A stretch of 64,000 bases of DNA from Ruminococcus sp. (GCA_029060755.1 JAIDTI010000023.1:1-64000); one strand, 5' to 3'. Counted from the stretch's first letter, positions 1 through 8,874 are shown. Program-made: numbers and translations. Notes: a model not told the origin generated them from the sequence alone.

Positions 1-1
1 C

Positions 2-967
2 CCCCGATTGCTAGCACACGCATATCAGCGAATGCTAGCCTCAGCAGCTCCTCCTCTGCCAGCAGATCCCTATCAGCCAATGACACCACCACCAGTTCAG
101 CCAATGACACCACCACCAGTTCAGCAAATGGCACCTCCACCAGTCCAGCAGATGACACCACCACCAGTTCAGCCAATGACACCACCGCCAGTTCAGCAGA
201 TGACACCACCGCCAATGCCACAAATGACTGCCGGAATCGGTCAGATAATAACAGTTCCACAGCTTACCGGATACGACCAGAACGGTCAGCCTATGTATGC
301 TTATTCTCAAATGATTGTACAAGGATACGACCAGAACGGGCAGCCTGTTCTCATGCCTATTCCTGCACAGCCAATTATGGGTATGCCTATGCCGGCAATG
401 GCAATGCAACAACCAGATTATTCATCACTTAATAAAAATTCAAGACTTCAGGCTGCTCTTAATGCACTTGATGCTCCTGTATCTGAAAAAGAAATGACTA
501 TCGGACAGAAAATTGCAGCAGCAGATGCAGCAAAAGGCTCTCCTGTTACTGCAAATGTTTCAAAGATTGCTACAAATCCACATACAAAATCCGCAAATCA
601 GGCATTTATCAGTGCTATTTCTGAATCCAAAGATGCTACACAAAGTCTTACTGAAACACAAGGACTTAAGCCAAAGGGTATTGTACTTGATTCAATTGAA
701 GATGTACTCTCACAGCTTGGCGATAACTCACTCAAAGAGAAGAAAGCCGAACAAGCAAAGATACAGCAGAATGTACCTGTATATGAAGAATTTAAAACTC
801 CAACACGTTCTTCCTCCTCATCTTTCTCAAGACCTGTACCATCTTCACGCACTTCCTCATCAAGCATGAGCGATATGCCACTTACAAGCAAACAACTTAA
901 AGAAAAGAAAAAGCAGGACAAAATTGATGCTAAATTCCAGAAAGAAATGGCAAAAAGAAAAAAATAA
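2..967 (+). CDS. Pro/Gln/Met-rich repeat protein of unknown function (5' end outside window)
   Basis: The reading frame is already open at the window edge, so the true start is probably upstream; the first possible in-window start is a TTG at 8. Seen: six 8-residue repeats of the type PMTPPPVQ (about residues 25-72 from position 2), then Gly/Met/Tyr/Gln-rich segments with two copies of GYDQNGQP, a Ser/Thr-rich linker with an SSSSS run, and a strongly basic, Lys-rich C-terminus. No enzyme motif, signal peptide or membrane segment is visible. It precedes the TPR gene by 15 nt and is probably cotranscribed with it. I do not recognise a family. The low-complexity composition suggests a scaffold or a nucleic-acid- or protein-binding role, which is only a guess. 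Confidence 0.7.
   Translation, partial: PRLLAHAYQRMLASAAPPLPADPYQPMTPPPVQPMTPPPVQQMAPPPVQQMTPPPVQPMTPPPVQQMTPPPMPQMTAGIGQIITVPQLTGYDQNGQPMYAYSQMIVQGYDQNGQPVLMPIPAQPIMGMPMPAMAMQQPDYSSLNKNSRLQAALNALDAPVSEKEMTIGQKIAAADAAKGSPVTANVSKIATNPHTKSANQAFISAISESKDATQSLTETQGLKPKGIVLDSIEDVLSQLGDNSLKEKKAEQAKIQQNVPVYEEFKTPTRSSSSSFSRPVPSSRTSSSSMSDMPLTSKQLKEKKKQDKIDAKFQKEMAKRKK
77..220 (+). repeat. 24-bp in-frame tandem repeat, six units
   Basis: Six consecutive 24-bp units encode variants of P/Q-M-T/A-PPP-V-Q. Units 1 and 2 are identical; later units differ at a few positions, and the last ends MP instead of VQ. The unit length is a multiple of three, so copy-number change would alter protein length without breaking the frame. 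Confidence 0.9.
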
Positions 968-982
968 TCAAATGAGGTATCT

Positions 983-2080
983 TTGAAAATGGAACGCAAC
1001 GAAATAATTGCTGAGTTAAGAAAAAAACTTGGTGATTTTCCCGAAGAAAACGAAAAAATCCTTAAAAGTGAGGGTGAAAAATTCGCAAAAGCAGGCGATG
1101 TTGAAGGTCTTAATATAGTTGGTGAACTTATTCTTGAAAATATGCCCGAAGAACGCAGAAACGAAATAAACCGCCTTACTCATGTTGACGGAATGAGACT
1201 TGACGAACTTTACAACAAAATCGTTGAGTTGATTAATGAAAAAAAAGCTGTTGAAGCTGTTCCGCTTGCTGAAAGACTTTATAAGAAAATAACACTTGAA
1301 TATGCAGAAACTGAAAAAGCAAAGTTTGTTTCTTTAAGAAATCCTTTTGAGGATAATCTCTGCCAGCTTTTATTCAAATCAGACAAGACACTTAACAGAA
1401 CTCCTTTTGACTTTGCGGAATACATAACAACATATGCTTATCTTCTTATTGAAACAGGTGCAAATGTTGATGCTATACCGGTACTTGAAAAAGCTATTGA
1501 GTACAATCCTGTTGATGTAGGACCAAAATTTGAACTTGCCGAAGTATATAAGATTATACGCAATAAAAAAATGGTTATCGAAATCACAAAGCAGACACTT
1601 GCTGTTGCCTCATCTCCTGTTGCAATTGCAAGATGCTATGCAAATATGGGTTACACCCTCACTGATTTTGGTGAATATGAAGATGCTGCAATATTCTATG
1701 TTGCAAGCACAATGTTTGCTCCGAATCCTGCTATTCCGCTTGAAATGCAGCATCTTGCCGACCTTAAAGGCACTCCTATTGTAATGCCCACACGTGAAAA
1801 AATAATCAAGACAATGAAAAAATACGGAATTGATTTTGGTCCGAGCCAGAAAGTAATTGATGTAGCCGTACAGCTTTCATCTTATTATATCGGCAGAAAA
1901 GATATTCCGAACGCTCTGCAGGCTTTAAAAATTACATACAATCTCACTCTTGATGAAGATGTAAAAAAGCTTATTCTTAAGCTTGACCCTAATTCTGCAA
2001 TGGTTAGACCAGCTCAAAGTAATGAAAATGCAGAATCCAACAGACAGAATATTCAGAAAACAGACAATAATAATTCCTGA
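983..2080 (+). CDS. Tetratricopeptide-repeat protein
   Basis: A 365-residue soluble, mostly helical protein rich in Glu, Lys and Ala. The middle part (about residues 155-260) has TPR-like helix pairs with the typical pattern of small residues and Tyr, including a segment reading ARCYANMGYTLTDFGEYEDA. No signal peptide is visible. TPR domains bind partner proteins, and the partner here is unknown; the upstream low-complexity protein in the same transcription unit is a candidate. The start is a choice between TTG at 983 (5 nt after GAGG) and ATG at 989 (11 nt). TTG starts are common in this window, so 983 is kept. A terminator follows the stop codon. Confidence 0.8.
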   Translation: MKMERNEIIAELRKKLGDFPEENEKILKSEGEKFAKAGDVEGLNIVGELILENMPEERRNEINRLTHVDGMRLDELYNKIVELINEKKAVEAVPLAERLYKKITLEYAETEKAKFVSLRNPFEDNLCQLLFKSDKTLNRTPFDFAEYITTYAYLLIETGANVDAIPVLEKAIEYNPVDVGPKFELAEVYKIIRNKKMVIEITKQTLAVASSPVAIARCYANMGYTLTDFGEYEDAAIFYVASTMFAPNPAIPLEMQHLADLKGTPIVMPTREKIIKTMKKYGIDFGPSQKVIDVAVQLSSYYIGRKDIPNALQALKITYNLTLDEDVKKLILKLDPNSAMVRPAQSNENAESNRQNIQKTDNNNS

Positions 2081-2089
2081 ATTATAAAA

Positions 2090-2113
2090 ACCGTCCTTTC
2101 TGGGCGGTTTTTT
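2090..2113 (+). terminator. Rho-independent terminator after the TPR gene
   Basis: Stem ACCGTCC / GGGCGGT (one G-U pair), 5-nt loop, then a run of six T. It separates the TPR operon from the two-component operon. Confidence 0.9.
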
Positions 2114-2148
2114 GTTGCGGAAATATTTAAAAATAAAAAAAATTAATA

Positions 2149-2177
2149 TTGACATTTTTAGTTATGTGAGTTATAAT
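2149..2177 (+). promoter_or_regulatory. Sigma-A-type promoter of the two-component/HtrA operon
   Basis: TTGACA (2149-2154), 17-nt spacer, TATAAT (2172-2177): a perfect consensus 38 nt upstream of the response-regulator start. Confidence 0.9.
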
Positions 2178-2214
2178 ATATTTATATAAATATATATTGA
2201 AAGAAGGTTGTAAT

Positions 2215-2922
2215 ATGGCAAATGAAAAAAGTCTGAAAGTTTTAATTGTTGATGATGATAAAAATATATGTGACCTGTTAAGGCTCTATCTTGAAAAAGA
2301 CGGCTACAGCGTTATCCTCTCCCACGACGGAGAAGAAGCTGTTGTAAAATTCAATGCTCTTAAACCAGATATGGTTCTGCTTGATATTATGCTCCCTAGT
2401 ATAGACGGCTGGCAGGTTTGCAGGGAAATCCGTAAAAAATCAAATGTACCTATAATTATGATTACAGCTAAAGGTGAAACTATCGACAAGGTTATCGGTC
2501 TTGAACTTGGTGCAGATGATTATATTGTCAAGCCTTTTGATGCTAAAGAAGTTATTGCACGTATAAATGCCGTTACAAGACGTGTTGGTAATATCAATGT
2601 TGAACAAGAAGTAAAGGAAGTCCGCTATGACAAACTTTCTGTAAATATGACACGCTACGAACTCAAAGTAAACGGCAAAAACATTGATACTCCGCCAAAA
2701 GAGCTTGAACTTCTCTATTATCTTGCATCTAATCCGAACAGAGTTTACACCCGTGACCAGCTTCTTGACGAAGTATGGGGATTTGAATATTACGGTGATT
2801 CAAGAACTATTGATGTTCATATAAAAAGACTCCGTGAAAAGCTGGAGAACGTTTCTGAAAAATGGACTCTTAAAACTGTATGGGGTGTCGGATATAAATT
2901 TGAAGCAGAGGAAGAAGAATAA
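2215..2922 (+). CDS. OmpR/PhoB-family response regulator
   Basis: A 235-residue two-domain transcription factor. The receiver domain (about residues 8-122) has the acidic cluster D13-D15, the phosphoacceptor D57 in LLDIMLP, and the conserved Lys in VKPF. The C-terminal winged helix (about 137-230) ends in the typical TVWGVGYKF. Start chosen at the ATG at 2215, because GAAGG lies 7 nt upstream; a start at 2197 would place the ribosome binding site inside the gene. It is first in an operon with a histidine kinase and an HtrA protease, an arrangement known from envelope-stress (CssRS-like) and cell-wall (WalRK-like) systems. The stimulus cannot be read from the sequence. Confidence 0.95.
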   Translation: MANEKSLKVLIVDDDKNICDLLRLYLEKDGYSVILSHDGEEAVVKFNALKPDMVLLDIMLPSIDGWQVCREIRKKSNVPIIMITAKGETIDKVIGLELGADDYIVKPFDAKEVIARINAVTRRVGNINVEQEVKEVRYDKLSVNMTRYELKVNGKNIDTPPKELELLYYLASNPNRVYTRDQLLDEVWGFEYYGDSRTIDVHIKRLREKLENVSEKWTLKTVWGVGYKFEAEEEE

Positions 2923-2976
2923 TTAATCAAGGGGACTTTTATCTTGTCCCCTGTTTTATTCAGGAGGTTGATTTTC

Positions 2977-4410
2977 TTGAACATTAAAGACAGTCATTAT
3001 TACAGACTTTTCCGCTATATAATGATTATAGTCCTGCTTCTGACTTCAATATCAGGAATTATTATTATAAGCATAATTTCCAGACTTTATAAAAATGCAG
3101 AACTCAATGACCTTCGTAATATCGGCAGGCTTTATGCAGAGTGTATTTCTGATAACTGCAACGGCGATTTTACTGAATACTCCGATAATCTCCGACAGAA
3201 AATAATGAATAATCATGATGTTGAAATATATACATATGAATATTACAGCAAGCCAGTTAATCCGAATAATGACAACATCAGAAAACTTGATGAAAGTCTG
3301 ATGCTGAAAATTGAAAATAAACTGCCTGAAGAAGTTCTTGAATTGTCATCATCTTCAATTTCGCAAAATGCGCCATATATGATTTTCGGCACAAAAATAC
3401 ACCCTGATTCAAGAAATCCTTTGTATGTTGTTGTATACGGCAGAACAGACAGTATTGACAGTTTTACGATAAAACTAATGCTTATATACATACTGATTGA
3501 AACTGTCACAATGGCAATGGCGTATTTTCTGATTAAAAGAAAAATAATAAAATATATCACATTTGAAAAAGACTTTACAAGAATAATCGAAAATTACTCA
3601 AAAGGCAATTTTTCCGAAAAAATTTCTACTGATTTATCACCAAATCTTATACATATTTCCGAACGTGTGAACGCACTTGCATCAAATGTAGAGAAATCAG
3701 AAGAAATAAGCAGTACATTTATTGCAAATGTATCTCATGAACTCCGCACACCTATAACAACAATCGGTGGATTTGTTGACGGTATTCTTGACGGCACTAT
3801 CAAAAAAAATCATCAGCAGGAATATCTTATTCTTGTATCGCAGGAAATACACCGCCTAAGAATATTAATAACATCTATGCTTAATATGAGCAAGTTTGAA
3901 TCGGGTACAATGTCACCGAATTTTGTGGAAACAAATCTAACAGACCTTGTTATAAAAGTTGTACTCATGTTTGAAAAGAGAATTGAGGATAAACAGCTTG
4001 AAGTTGAAGAACTTGACAGCAGTCGTCTTACTGCAATTGTCGACCCCGACCTTATGCAACAGGTTATTTATAATCTTGTTGAAAACGCTGTAAAATTTGT
4101 AAACAAGGGCGGTACATTGTCATTTTCATTTGATAAAAAAGATGATATATGTATAATTGGTATAAGAAATACAGGCGAAGGGCTTAAAGATTCCGAAATA
4201 CAGCAGGTATTCAACCGATTCTACAAAACAGACTCGTCAAGGGGAAAAGACAAAACAGGTCTCGGGCTTGGCTTATCCATATCAAGAAAAATAGTACATC
4301 TTCATAACGGTCATATCGTTGTAAAGAGCGTTTATGGTGAATATACTGAATTTCAGATTCAGATTCCAGAAAATCCACGTCTTGCAAACAAAGACAAAAA
4401 GGAGCAGTGA
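2977..4410 (+). CDS. Membrane sensor histidine kinase
   Basis: A 477-residue kinase, the likely partner of the preceding regulator. Seen in order: TM1 (about residues 14-38), an extracellular sensor loop of roughly 130 residues, TM2 (about 165-187), a HAMP-like linker, a HisKA domain with phosphorylated H254 in the motif VSHELRTP, and a HATPase domain with the N box (NLVENAVKF), a G1-like GEGL and the G2 box GLGLGLS. Start chosen at TTG 2977, because AGGAGG at 2962-2967 is 9 nt upstream; longer forms would begin before this site. The gene contains an A8 run (about 3802-3809) that does not interrupt the frame. Its stop lies 2 nt before the start of the protease gene. Confidence 0.95.
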   Translation: MNIKDSHYYRLFRYIMIIVLLLTSISGIIIISIISRLYKNAELNDLRNIGRLYAECISDNCNGDFTEYSDNLRQKIMNNHDVEIYTYEYYSKPVNPNNDNIRKLDESLMLKIENKLPEEVLELSSSSISQNAPYMIFGTKIHPDSRNPLYVVVYGRTDSIDSFTIKLMLIYILIETVTMAMAYFLIKRKIIKYITFEKDFTRIIENYSKGNFSEKISTDLSPNLIHISERVNALASNVEKSEEISSTFIANVSHELRTPITTIGGFVDGILDGTIKKNHQQEYLILVSQEIHRLRILITSMLNMSKFESGTMSPNFVETNLTDLVIKVVLMFEKRIEDKQLEVEELDSSRLTAIVDPDLMQQVIYNLVENAVKFVNKGGTLSFSFDKKDDICIIGIRNTGEGLKDSEIQQVFNRFYKTDSSRGKDKTGLGLGLSISRKIVHLHNGHIVVKSVYGEYTEFQIQIPENPRLANKDKKEQ

Positions 4411-4412
4411 AT

Positions 4413-5843
4413 ATGGACGAAAAAGAATACAAAGAAACAGATAACACACAATCGGCTGAAGAAAATCCCGTAGAAGAAAGTACGGAAGATACAGTAGCAG
4501 AAAACAATGTATCAGAAGAATCAGAAAAAGTCATTTCTGAAGAACCTGAAAATAAAGTTATAAAGCCTCAATATGATGCTTTCATGTATGAGCCTATAGG
4601 ATTTCAGAACTATATCCAGATAAAACCGACAGACCTTTTTGCAGAAGAAACAGCAAGAATCAGAAAACAGCATATTCGCCGTGAACGCACAGTAATTATT
4701 CTGTTTTTCATGCTTATTCTGATTACTATTTCTTTAAGTATTTATGGCATTATTTCTGATATAATGAAAAGTGAAAAAACTCTGGCTGATATAGGTAAAA
4801 ACCAGAACATAATTATTTATCAGAGTTCAAAGCCAGAGGGTGCAAATGATTTTGATAATTTCAAAGACGAAAACGGCAGATACACTACAGAGGGCGCAGC
4901 TGCATATGTCCGTGATTCAATTGTGGAAATATATACATATTCCGATGCATTTCACAAAAAACTGCTTGGAACAGGTTCAGGCGTTATACTCAATAAAGAG
5001 GGATATATTGTAACAAATGCCCACGTATTAAGCGCAAACGGTTTTCATGATGTTTATACTGCTGATGAAAATATCTATTCAGCCAAAATAGTCGGCAGAG
5101 ATTCAAAAACAGATATTGCTGTACTTAAAATAAATGCCTCCGACTTGTCTCCTGCTGTTCTTGGAAATTCAGATGAAGTATTAGTCGGAGAACAGGTTAT
5201 CGCTGTAGGAAATCCGGCAGGACTTTCAAATACAGTTACAGACGGTATCGTTTCAGCCGTAAACAGAAAAATAAAAAGCGACTCAACAGGATTTGAAATG
5301 AACTGCATACAGACAAATGCAGATATAAGTCCGGGAAATTCGGGCGGTGCATTGGTTAATATGTACGGTCAGGTTATCGGCATTACATCTTCAAAATATG
5401 CAAGCACTCTCTATGAAGGACTTGGATTTGCAATAACAATCAATGAAGCAAAGCCGATTATTGAGGAACTTATAAGCAAGGGTTTCATAGGAGGACGTTT
5501 CAGAATCGGTATAACTCTCATAGGCATGGACAGTGAAGCTGGAATAACTTCTATTGAAGATAAGCTCGGATTTGAACTTCCCGACGGTTTCAAAGGTGTA
5601 TATATAGACAGTATTTCAGAAGACTGCGACATTGCCAATACAAAACTTAAAGCAGGTGACTTTATAACTGAAATAGACGATATTCCCGTAAGCTGTTACT
5701 CTGAACTTTATGAGGCTATATCTTCATCATACGGAGCAGGAGATGAAGTTCCTGCAAAATGTGTTCATGTTTATGAAAACGGAAAAACATCAACCTATGA
5801 TATAAAATTCATTCTCATGGAAGATACATCAGGCAACTATTAA
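4413..5843 (+). CDS. htrA: HtrA/DegP-type membrane-anchored serine protease with PDZ domain
   Basis: A 476-residue protease that probably degrades misfolded envelope proteins. Seen: an acidic cytoplasmic N-terminus (about 90 residues), one transmembrane helix (about 92-115), and a trypsin-like domain with the complete catalytic triad H204 (TNAHV), D234 (KTDIAVL) and S310 (GNSGGA). A PDZ domain follows, including LKAGDFITEIDDIPV. Start ATG 4413 is supported by AAAGGAG ending 8 nt upstream; a GTG at 4407 is too close. Operon context with a two-component system suggests the pair controls this protease. The gene ends 1 nt before the convergent TIGR04086 gene, and its apparent terminator lies inside that gene. 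Confidence 0.95.
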   Translation: MDEKEYKETDNTQSAEENPVEESTEDTVAENNVSEESEKVISEEPENKVIKPQYDAFMYEPIGFQNYIQIKPTDLFAEETARIRKQHIRRERTVIILFFMLILITISLSIYGIISDIMKSEKTLADIGKNQNIIIYQSSKPEGANDFDNFKDENGRYTTEGAAAYVRDSIVEIYTYSDAFHKKLLGTGSGVILNKEGYIVTNAHVLSANGFHDVYTADENIYSAKIVGRDSKTDIAVLKINASDLSPAVLGNSDEVLVGEQVIAVGNPAGLSNTVTDGIVSAVNRKIKSDSTGFEMNCIQTNADISPGNSGGALVNMYGQVIGITSSKYASTLYEGLGFAITINEAKPIIEELISKGFIGGRFRIGITLIGMDSEAGITSIEDKLGFELPDGFKGVYIDSISEDCDIANTKLKAGDFITEIDDIPVSCYSELYEAISSSYGAGDEVPAKCVHVYENGKTSTYDIKFILMEDTSGNY

Positions 5844-5844
5844 T

Positions 5845-6237
5845 CTACATAAGATTTCTTGGACGCTCCGAATTTACACCTATAACTCCGCCAATTGCTC
5901 CTGAAACAACAAGCAGGAGCAGTTTTTTTATATCTGTTGTTTCTCCGAAAGCAAAACCTACAGAAAAAATAAGTACATATAAAAAAACTCCGCACAAAGT
6001 TCCATCAATCAGCCCACGATGACGGCGGTATTTTCCGCATATTTTACCGCTTATAACTCCTCCGGCAGTAAGCGATACAACTGTAGATACCTTTAAGAAA
6101 ACCATACTTTTAAAGATGAAAAATGTGAGTGCAGAAAAAATCACACCACAGACAATCATACATAAAACCCCGATTAAAACAGGCACTGCAAAGCTGAACA
6201 GTGTGTTTGTCCATAAGCTATGGCGATAGCGACGCAT
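5845..6237 (-). CDS. TIGR04086-type membrane protein
   Basis: A 130-residue integral membrane protein with four hydrophobic segments (about residues 13-38, 41-62, 73-94 and 104-124) separated by short basic loops; the C-terminus is basic. Size and location next to yajC fit the TIGR04086 family of Clostridia, whose function is unknown. The start ATG 6237 is preceded at 7 nt by GGAGG, which lies in the 3' arm of the terminator-like hairpin that follows yajC, so translation may depend on that structure being open. Confidence 0.8.
   Translation of the reverse strand: MRRYRHSLWTNTLFSFAVPVLIGVLCMIVCGVIFSALTFFIFKSMVFLKVSTVVSLTAGGVISGKICGKYRRHRGLIDGTLCGVFLYVLIFSVGFAFGETTDIKKLLLLVVSGAIGGVIGVNSERPRNLM
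5897..5929 (+). terminator. Terminator of the htrA operon, inside the convergent gene
   Basis: Stem GCTCCTG / CAGGAGC (7 bp), 10-nt loop, then AG and seven T, in the + direction. It is 54 nt past the htrA stop codon and antisense to the coding 3' end of the TIGR04086 gene. Confidence 0.75.
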
Positions 6238-6244
6238 GAAAAAA

Positions 6245-6281
6245 CCTCCGCAAAACAGAATTAGTAAATTCTATGCGGAGG
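6245..6281 (-). promoter_or_regulatory. Terminator-like hairpin that sequesters a Shine-Dalgarno sequence
   Basis: On the minus strand CCTCCGCA (6281-6274) pairs perfectly with TGCGGAGG (6252-6245). A second inner stem, AGAATT / AATTCT, lies in the loop, and TTTTTT follows at once. The 3' arm contains the GGAGG that serves the gene starting at 6237. The element can therefore act as the yajC terminator and also block ribosome entry on read-through transcripts. Confidence 0.75.
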
Positions 6282-6290
6282 CTTGTTTTA

Positions 6291-6785
6291 TTATTCCTCT
6301 GTTGATTTTCCGGATTTTTTCTTTTTACTGCTGTTTTCATCTTCTGAAACTGCTGATGTTTTAATAGGAGTTTTATTTTTAGCCTGTTCCTGTTTAGCAC
6401 GTTCATTTGCCGTAACATTTTCAGTTATAGCCCATTTCTTTATTCTGAGCTTGTTTCTGTCTCCGCCCGTTTCGATTACAACATTATCGTCGCCAATACG
6501 CACAATCATACCGACAATTCCACCGTTTGTTACAATTTCATCTCCGATTTGCAGACTTTCCTGCATAGTCTTTGCTTCCTGTTCGTGCTTTTTCTGCGGT
6601 CTTATAGCCATGAAATAAAGAAGTACGAACATAAGCAGGAGAGGGAGTACAAAAGTCAGAAAACCATTTCCACCCACTGCCTGATTACTTCCTGCATCTT
6701 CCGCAAATGTGTTCATAGCAAAAAAACAAGCTGATAATGCTGTATATAAAGCAGATGATAAAATTACAAATATTTTTTTCTTCAT
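6291..6785 (-). CDS. yajC: Preprotein translocase subunit YajC
   Basis: A 164-residue protein with an N-terminal hydrophobic stretch (about residues 5-28), a second membrane helix (about 40-62), and then the conserved YajC segment beginning MAIRPQKKHEQE and continuing through GDEIVTNGGIVG. YajC associates with the Sec machinery. The C-terminal half is a long Lys/Glu/Ser-rich tail. It lies just downstream of the rplQ terminator, with only about 24 nt between the T-run and the ATG, so expression must come from read-through or from a promoter inside rplQ. The ribosome binding site GAAAGGA is present. Confidence 0.92.
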   Translation of the reverse strand: MKKKIFVILSSALYTALSACFFAMNTFAEDAGSNQAVGGNGFLTFVLPLLLMFVLLYFMAIRPQKKHEQEAKTMQESLQIGDEIVTNGGIVGMIVRIGDDNVVIETGGDRNKLRIKKWAITENVTANERAKQEQAKNKTPIKTSAVSEDENSSKKKKSGKSTEE

Positions 6786-6808
6786 AATAGAAATATCCTT
6801 TCTTTTAC

Positions 6809-6840
6809 AAAAAATCCGTTCCCACTGCGAGAACGGATTT
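6809..6840 (-). terminator. Terminator of the S10-spc-alpha operon after rplQ
   Basis: On the minus strand AAATCCGTTC pairs with GAACGGATTT over 10 bp around a 9-nt loop, followed by a T-run. It begins 12 nt after the rplQ stop codon. Confidence 0.9.
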
Positions 6841-6851
6841 ATATTTACTGA

Positions 6852-7205
6852 TTAGTCAGCAAGTTTAATGATAGCCATTTCAGCAGCGTCGCCACGGCGA
6901 GGTCCGATTTTGATAATCTGTGTGTAACCACCGTTTCTGTCTGCATACTTGGGAGCAATCTCATCAAAAAGCTTTTTAGCAACATCTTCTTTTGTTACAT
7001 AAGCCATTACCTGACGCTTTGAATGCAGGTCATTATTTTTACCGATAGTAATCATCTTTTCTGCAACTGCACGAACTTCCTTTGCTCTTGTAACGGTAGT
7101 TTCAATTTTACCATTTTCGAGAAGGAAAGTTACCATGCCTCTGAGCATTGCTTTTCTGTGGTCAGATGTTCTTCCCAGCTTTCTTGTACCCGGCATGTAA
7201 TTCAC
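6852..7205 (-). CDS. rplQ: 50S ribosomal protein L17
   Basis: 117 residues, the normal bacterial length. The N-terminal segment with [17 protein letters not shown] and the C-terminal block ending in [10 protein letters not shown] are diagnostic of L17. It binds 23S rRNA near the exit-tunnel side of the large subunit. It is the last gene of the alpha operon, directly after rpoA, and a strong terminator follows. AAAGGAG precedes the ATG. Confidence 0.97.
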   Translation of the reverse strand: MNYMPGTRKLGRTSDHRKAMLRGMVTFLLENGKIETTVTRAKEVRAVAEKMITIGKNNDLHSKRQVMAYVTKEDVAKKLFDEIAPKYADRNGGYTQIIKIGPRRGDAAEMAIIKLAD

Positions 7206-7231
7206 TCCTTTTCTTTAAGTGTGATATAGTA

Positions 7232-8197
7232 TTATTCTTCCTCAGAGGAGAGGTCAAAGCCCAGTGACTGAAGCTTCTCCTTAACCTCATCGAAGGATTT
7301 CTTTCCAAGGTTTCTAACCTTCATCATTTCTTCCTCAGACTTGTTGATGAGGTCATCTACTGTATTAATTCCAGCACGTTTAAGACAGTTGAATGAACGC
7401 ACTGAAAGGTCAAGGTCTTCTATTGTTGTTTCAAGAAGTTTTTCTTTGCCCTTTTCGTCCTTTTCAACAAGAATTTCAGCAAGACCAGCTTCTTCTGAAA
7501 GGTCAATAAAGAGTTTGAGATGTTCATTAAGAAGATTTGCAGCCTGAGACAAAGCTTCCTTTGCAGATATTGTACCGTCGGTCCATACCTCCATAGTGAG
7601 CTTGTCATAGTCTGTAACCTGTCCGAGACGAGTATCTTCTACAGTATAATTAACCTTTAAAACTGGTGTATAAATGCTGTCTACAGCGATAACATCAACA
7701 GGCATATTAATTTGTTTCTTGTTTCTTTCAGCCGAAACATATCCTCTGCCCTTGTCAATGGTGATTTCCATGTAAAGTTTGGCATCTTTGCTAAGGGTTG
7801 CAATGTGCATACCCGGGTCAAGAATGTCAACTTCTGAATCATTTTTTATGTCACCTGCTGTAATTTCACATTCACCCTCTGCCTCAACATAAACAGTCTT
7901 AGGTCCTTCACCATAAAGCTTTGCGGTAAGACCCTTGATACTGAGGATTATCTCTGTAACATCTTCCTTTACGCCCGGAATTGTTGACAACTCATGGTGA
8001 ACTGTTCCGTCCTTGCCCGAAAGCTTTACAGATGTAACAGCTACACCCGGAAGTGAGGAGAGCAGCACACGTCTGAGGCTGTTTCCAAGAGTTATACCAT
8101 ATCCACGCTCAAGCGGTGCTAAAACGAATTTGCCGTATTTGCCGTCACTTTTAAGCTCGACAATGTCGATATCCGGCTTGTTGATTTTTTCCAGCAT
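7232..8197 (-). CDS. rpoA: RNA polymerase alpha subunit
   Basis: 321 residues, typical for Firmicutes. The N-terminal assembly domain (about 1-230) contains the conserved [20 protein letters not shown] flexible linker is followed by the C-terminal DNA- and activator-binding domain (about 250-310) with [14 protein letters not shown] and VRNLGKKS. Start set to the ATG at 8197, preceded by AGGAGG; an upstream ATG at 8218 would put this site inside the gene. It lies between rpsD and rplQ as in all bacterial alpha operons. Confidence 0.97.
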   Translation of the reverse strand: MLEKINKPDIDIVELKSDGKYGKFVLAPLERGYGITLGNSLRRVLLSSLPGVAVTSVKLSGKDGTVHHELSTIPGVKEDVTEIILSIKGLTAKLYGEGPKTVYVEAEGECEITAGDIKNDSEVDILDPGMHIATLSKDAKLYMEITIDKGRGYVSAERNKKQINMPVDVIAVDSIYTPVLKVNYTVEDTRLGQVTDYDKLTMEVWTDGTISAKEALSQAANLLNEHLKLFIDLSEEAGLAEILVEKDEKGKEKLLETTIEDLDLSVRSFNCLKRAGINTVDDLINKSEEEMMKVRNLGKKSFDEVKEKLQSLGFDLSSEEE

Positions 8198-8254
8198 AAA
8201 AACCCTCCTGTTTCGCAATAAGTGTTTACGAGTTCAATCTTAGTAATCAGAAGA

Positions 8255-8854
8255 TTACTTAGAATAAAGCTCAACGATGAGGTGTGTAGCAACCTCGTAA
8301 TCAATATCCTCAGCTGATGGAAGACGAGTAACTGTTGCTGAGAAATCATCTTTCTTAGCATCAAGCCATGTAGGAACAATTCTGCCCTTTGTCTGCTCAA
8401 CTGTATCCTTGAATTTATCTGATGTTCTGTCCTTTTCCTTGAGAGCAATAACATCGCCAACCTTAACTCTGTAAGACGGGATATTTACTTTCTTTCCGTT
8501 TACAGTGTAGTGGCTGTGTACAACAAGCTGTCTTGCCTCACGTCTTGTAAGAGCAAGACCCATTCTGTAAACAACACTGTCAAGTCTTGATTCAAGACAA
8601 GTGATAAGATTGTCACCAGCCTTGCCTTCCATTTTTGAAGCGATTTCAAAATAATGACGGAAAGGCTTTTCAAGTACGCCATAAATAAACTTAAGCTTCT
8701 GCTTTTCTTTAAGCTGAAGTCCATATTCAGAAACTTTCTTTCTGTTATTTGCGTTCTTGAAACGGATTGACTCCTTTTTTGAAACGCCCATAACAGCAGG
8801 GCTTATGCCTAAAGTTCTGCACTTTTTAAGAATAGGTTCTTTCTGTAATGCCAT
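8255..8854 (-). CDS. rpsD: 30S ribosomal protein S4
   Basis: 199 residues. The S4 RNA-binding domain (about residues 90-155) has the typical RLDSVVYRMGLALTRREARQ. S4 starts assembly of the 30S body by binding the 5' domain of 16S rRNA. The N-terminus lacks the CxxC zinc-binding cysteines of some S4 paralogs, so this is the Cys-minus form. In many bacteria S4 also represses its own operon; no leader upstream of the alpha-operon genes was recognised here. Confidence 0.97.
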   Translation of the reverse strand: MALQKEPILKKCRTLGISPAVMGVSKKESIRFKNANNRKKVSEYGLQLKEKQKLKFIYGVLEKPFRHYFEIASKMEGKAGDNLITCLESRLDSVVYRMGLALTRREARQLVVHSHYTVNGKKVNIPSYRVKVGDVIALKEKDRTSDKFKDTVEQTKGRIVPTWLDAKKDDFSATVTRLPSAEDIDYEVATHLIVELYSK

Positions 8855-8874
8855 TTAAAACACCTCCGATTTGA

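Noticed and set aside
77..220. Regular repeats considered as a CRISPR array
   Set aside because: Units are directly adjacent with no spacers, in frame within a gene, and no cas genes are present. No CRISPR array was seen in the window.
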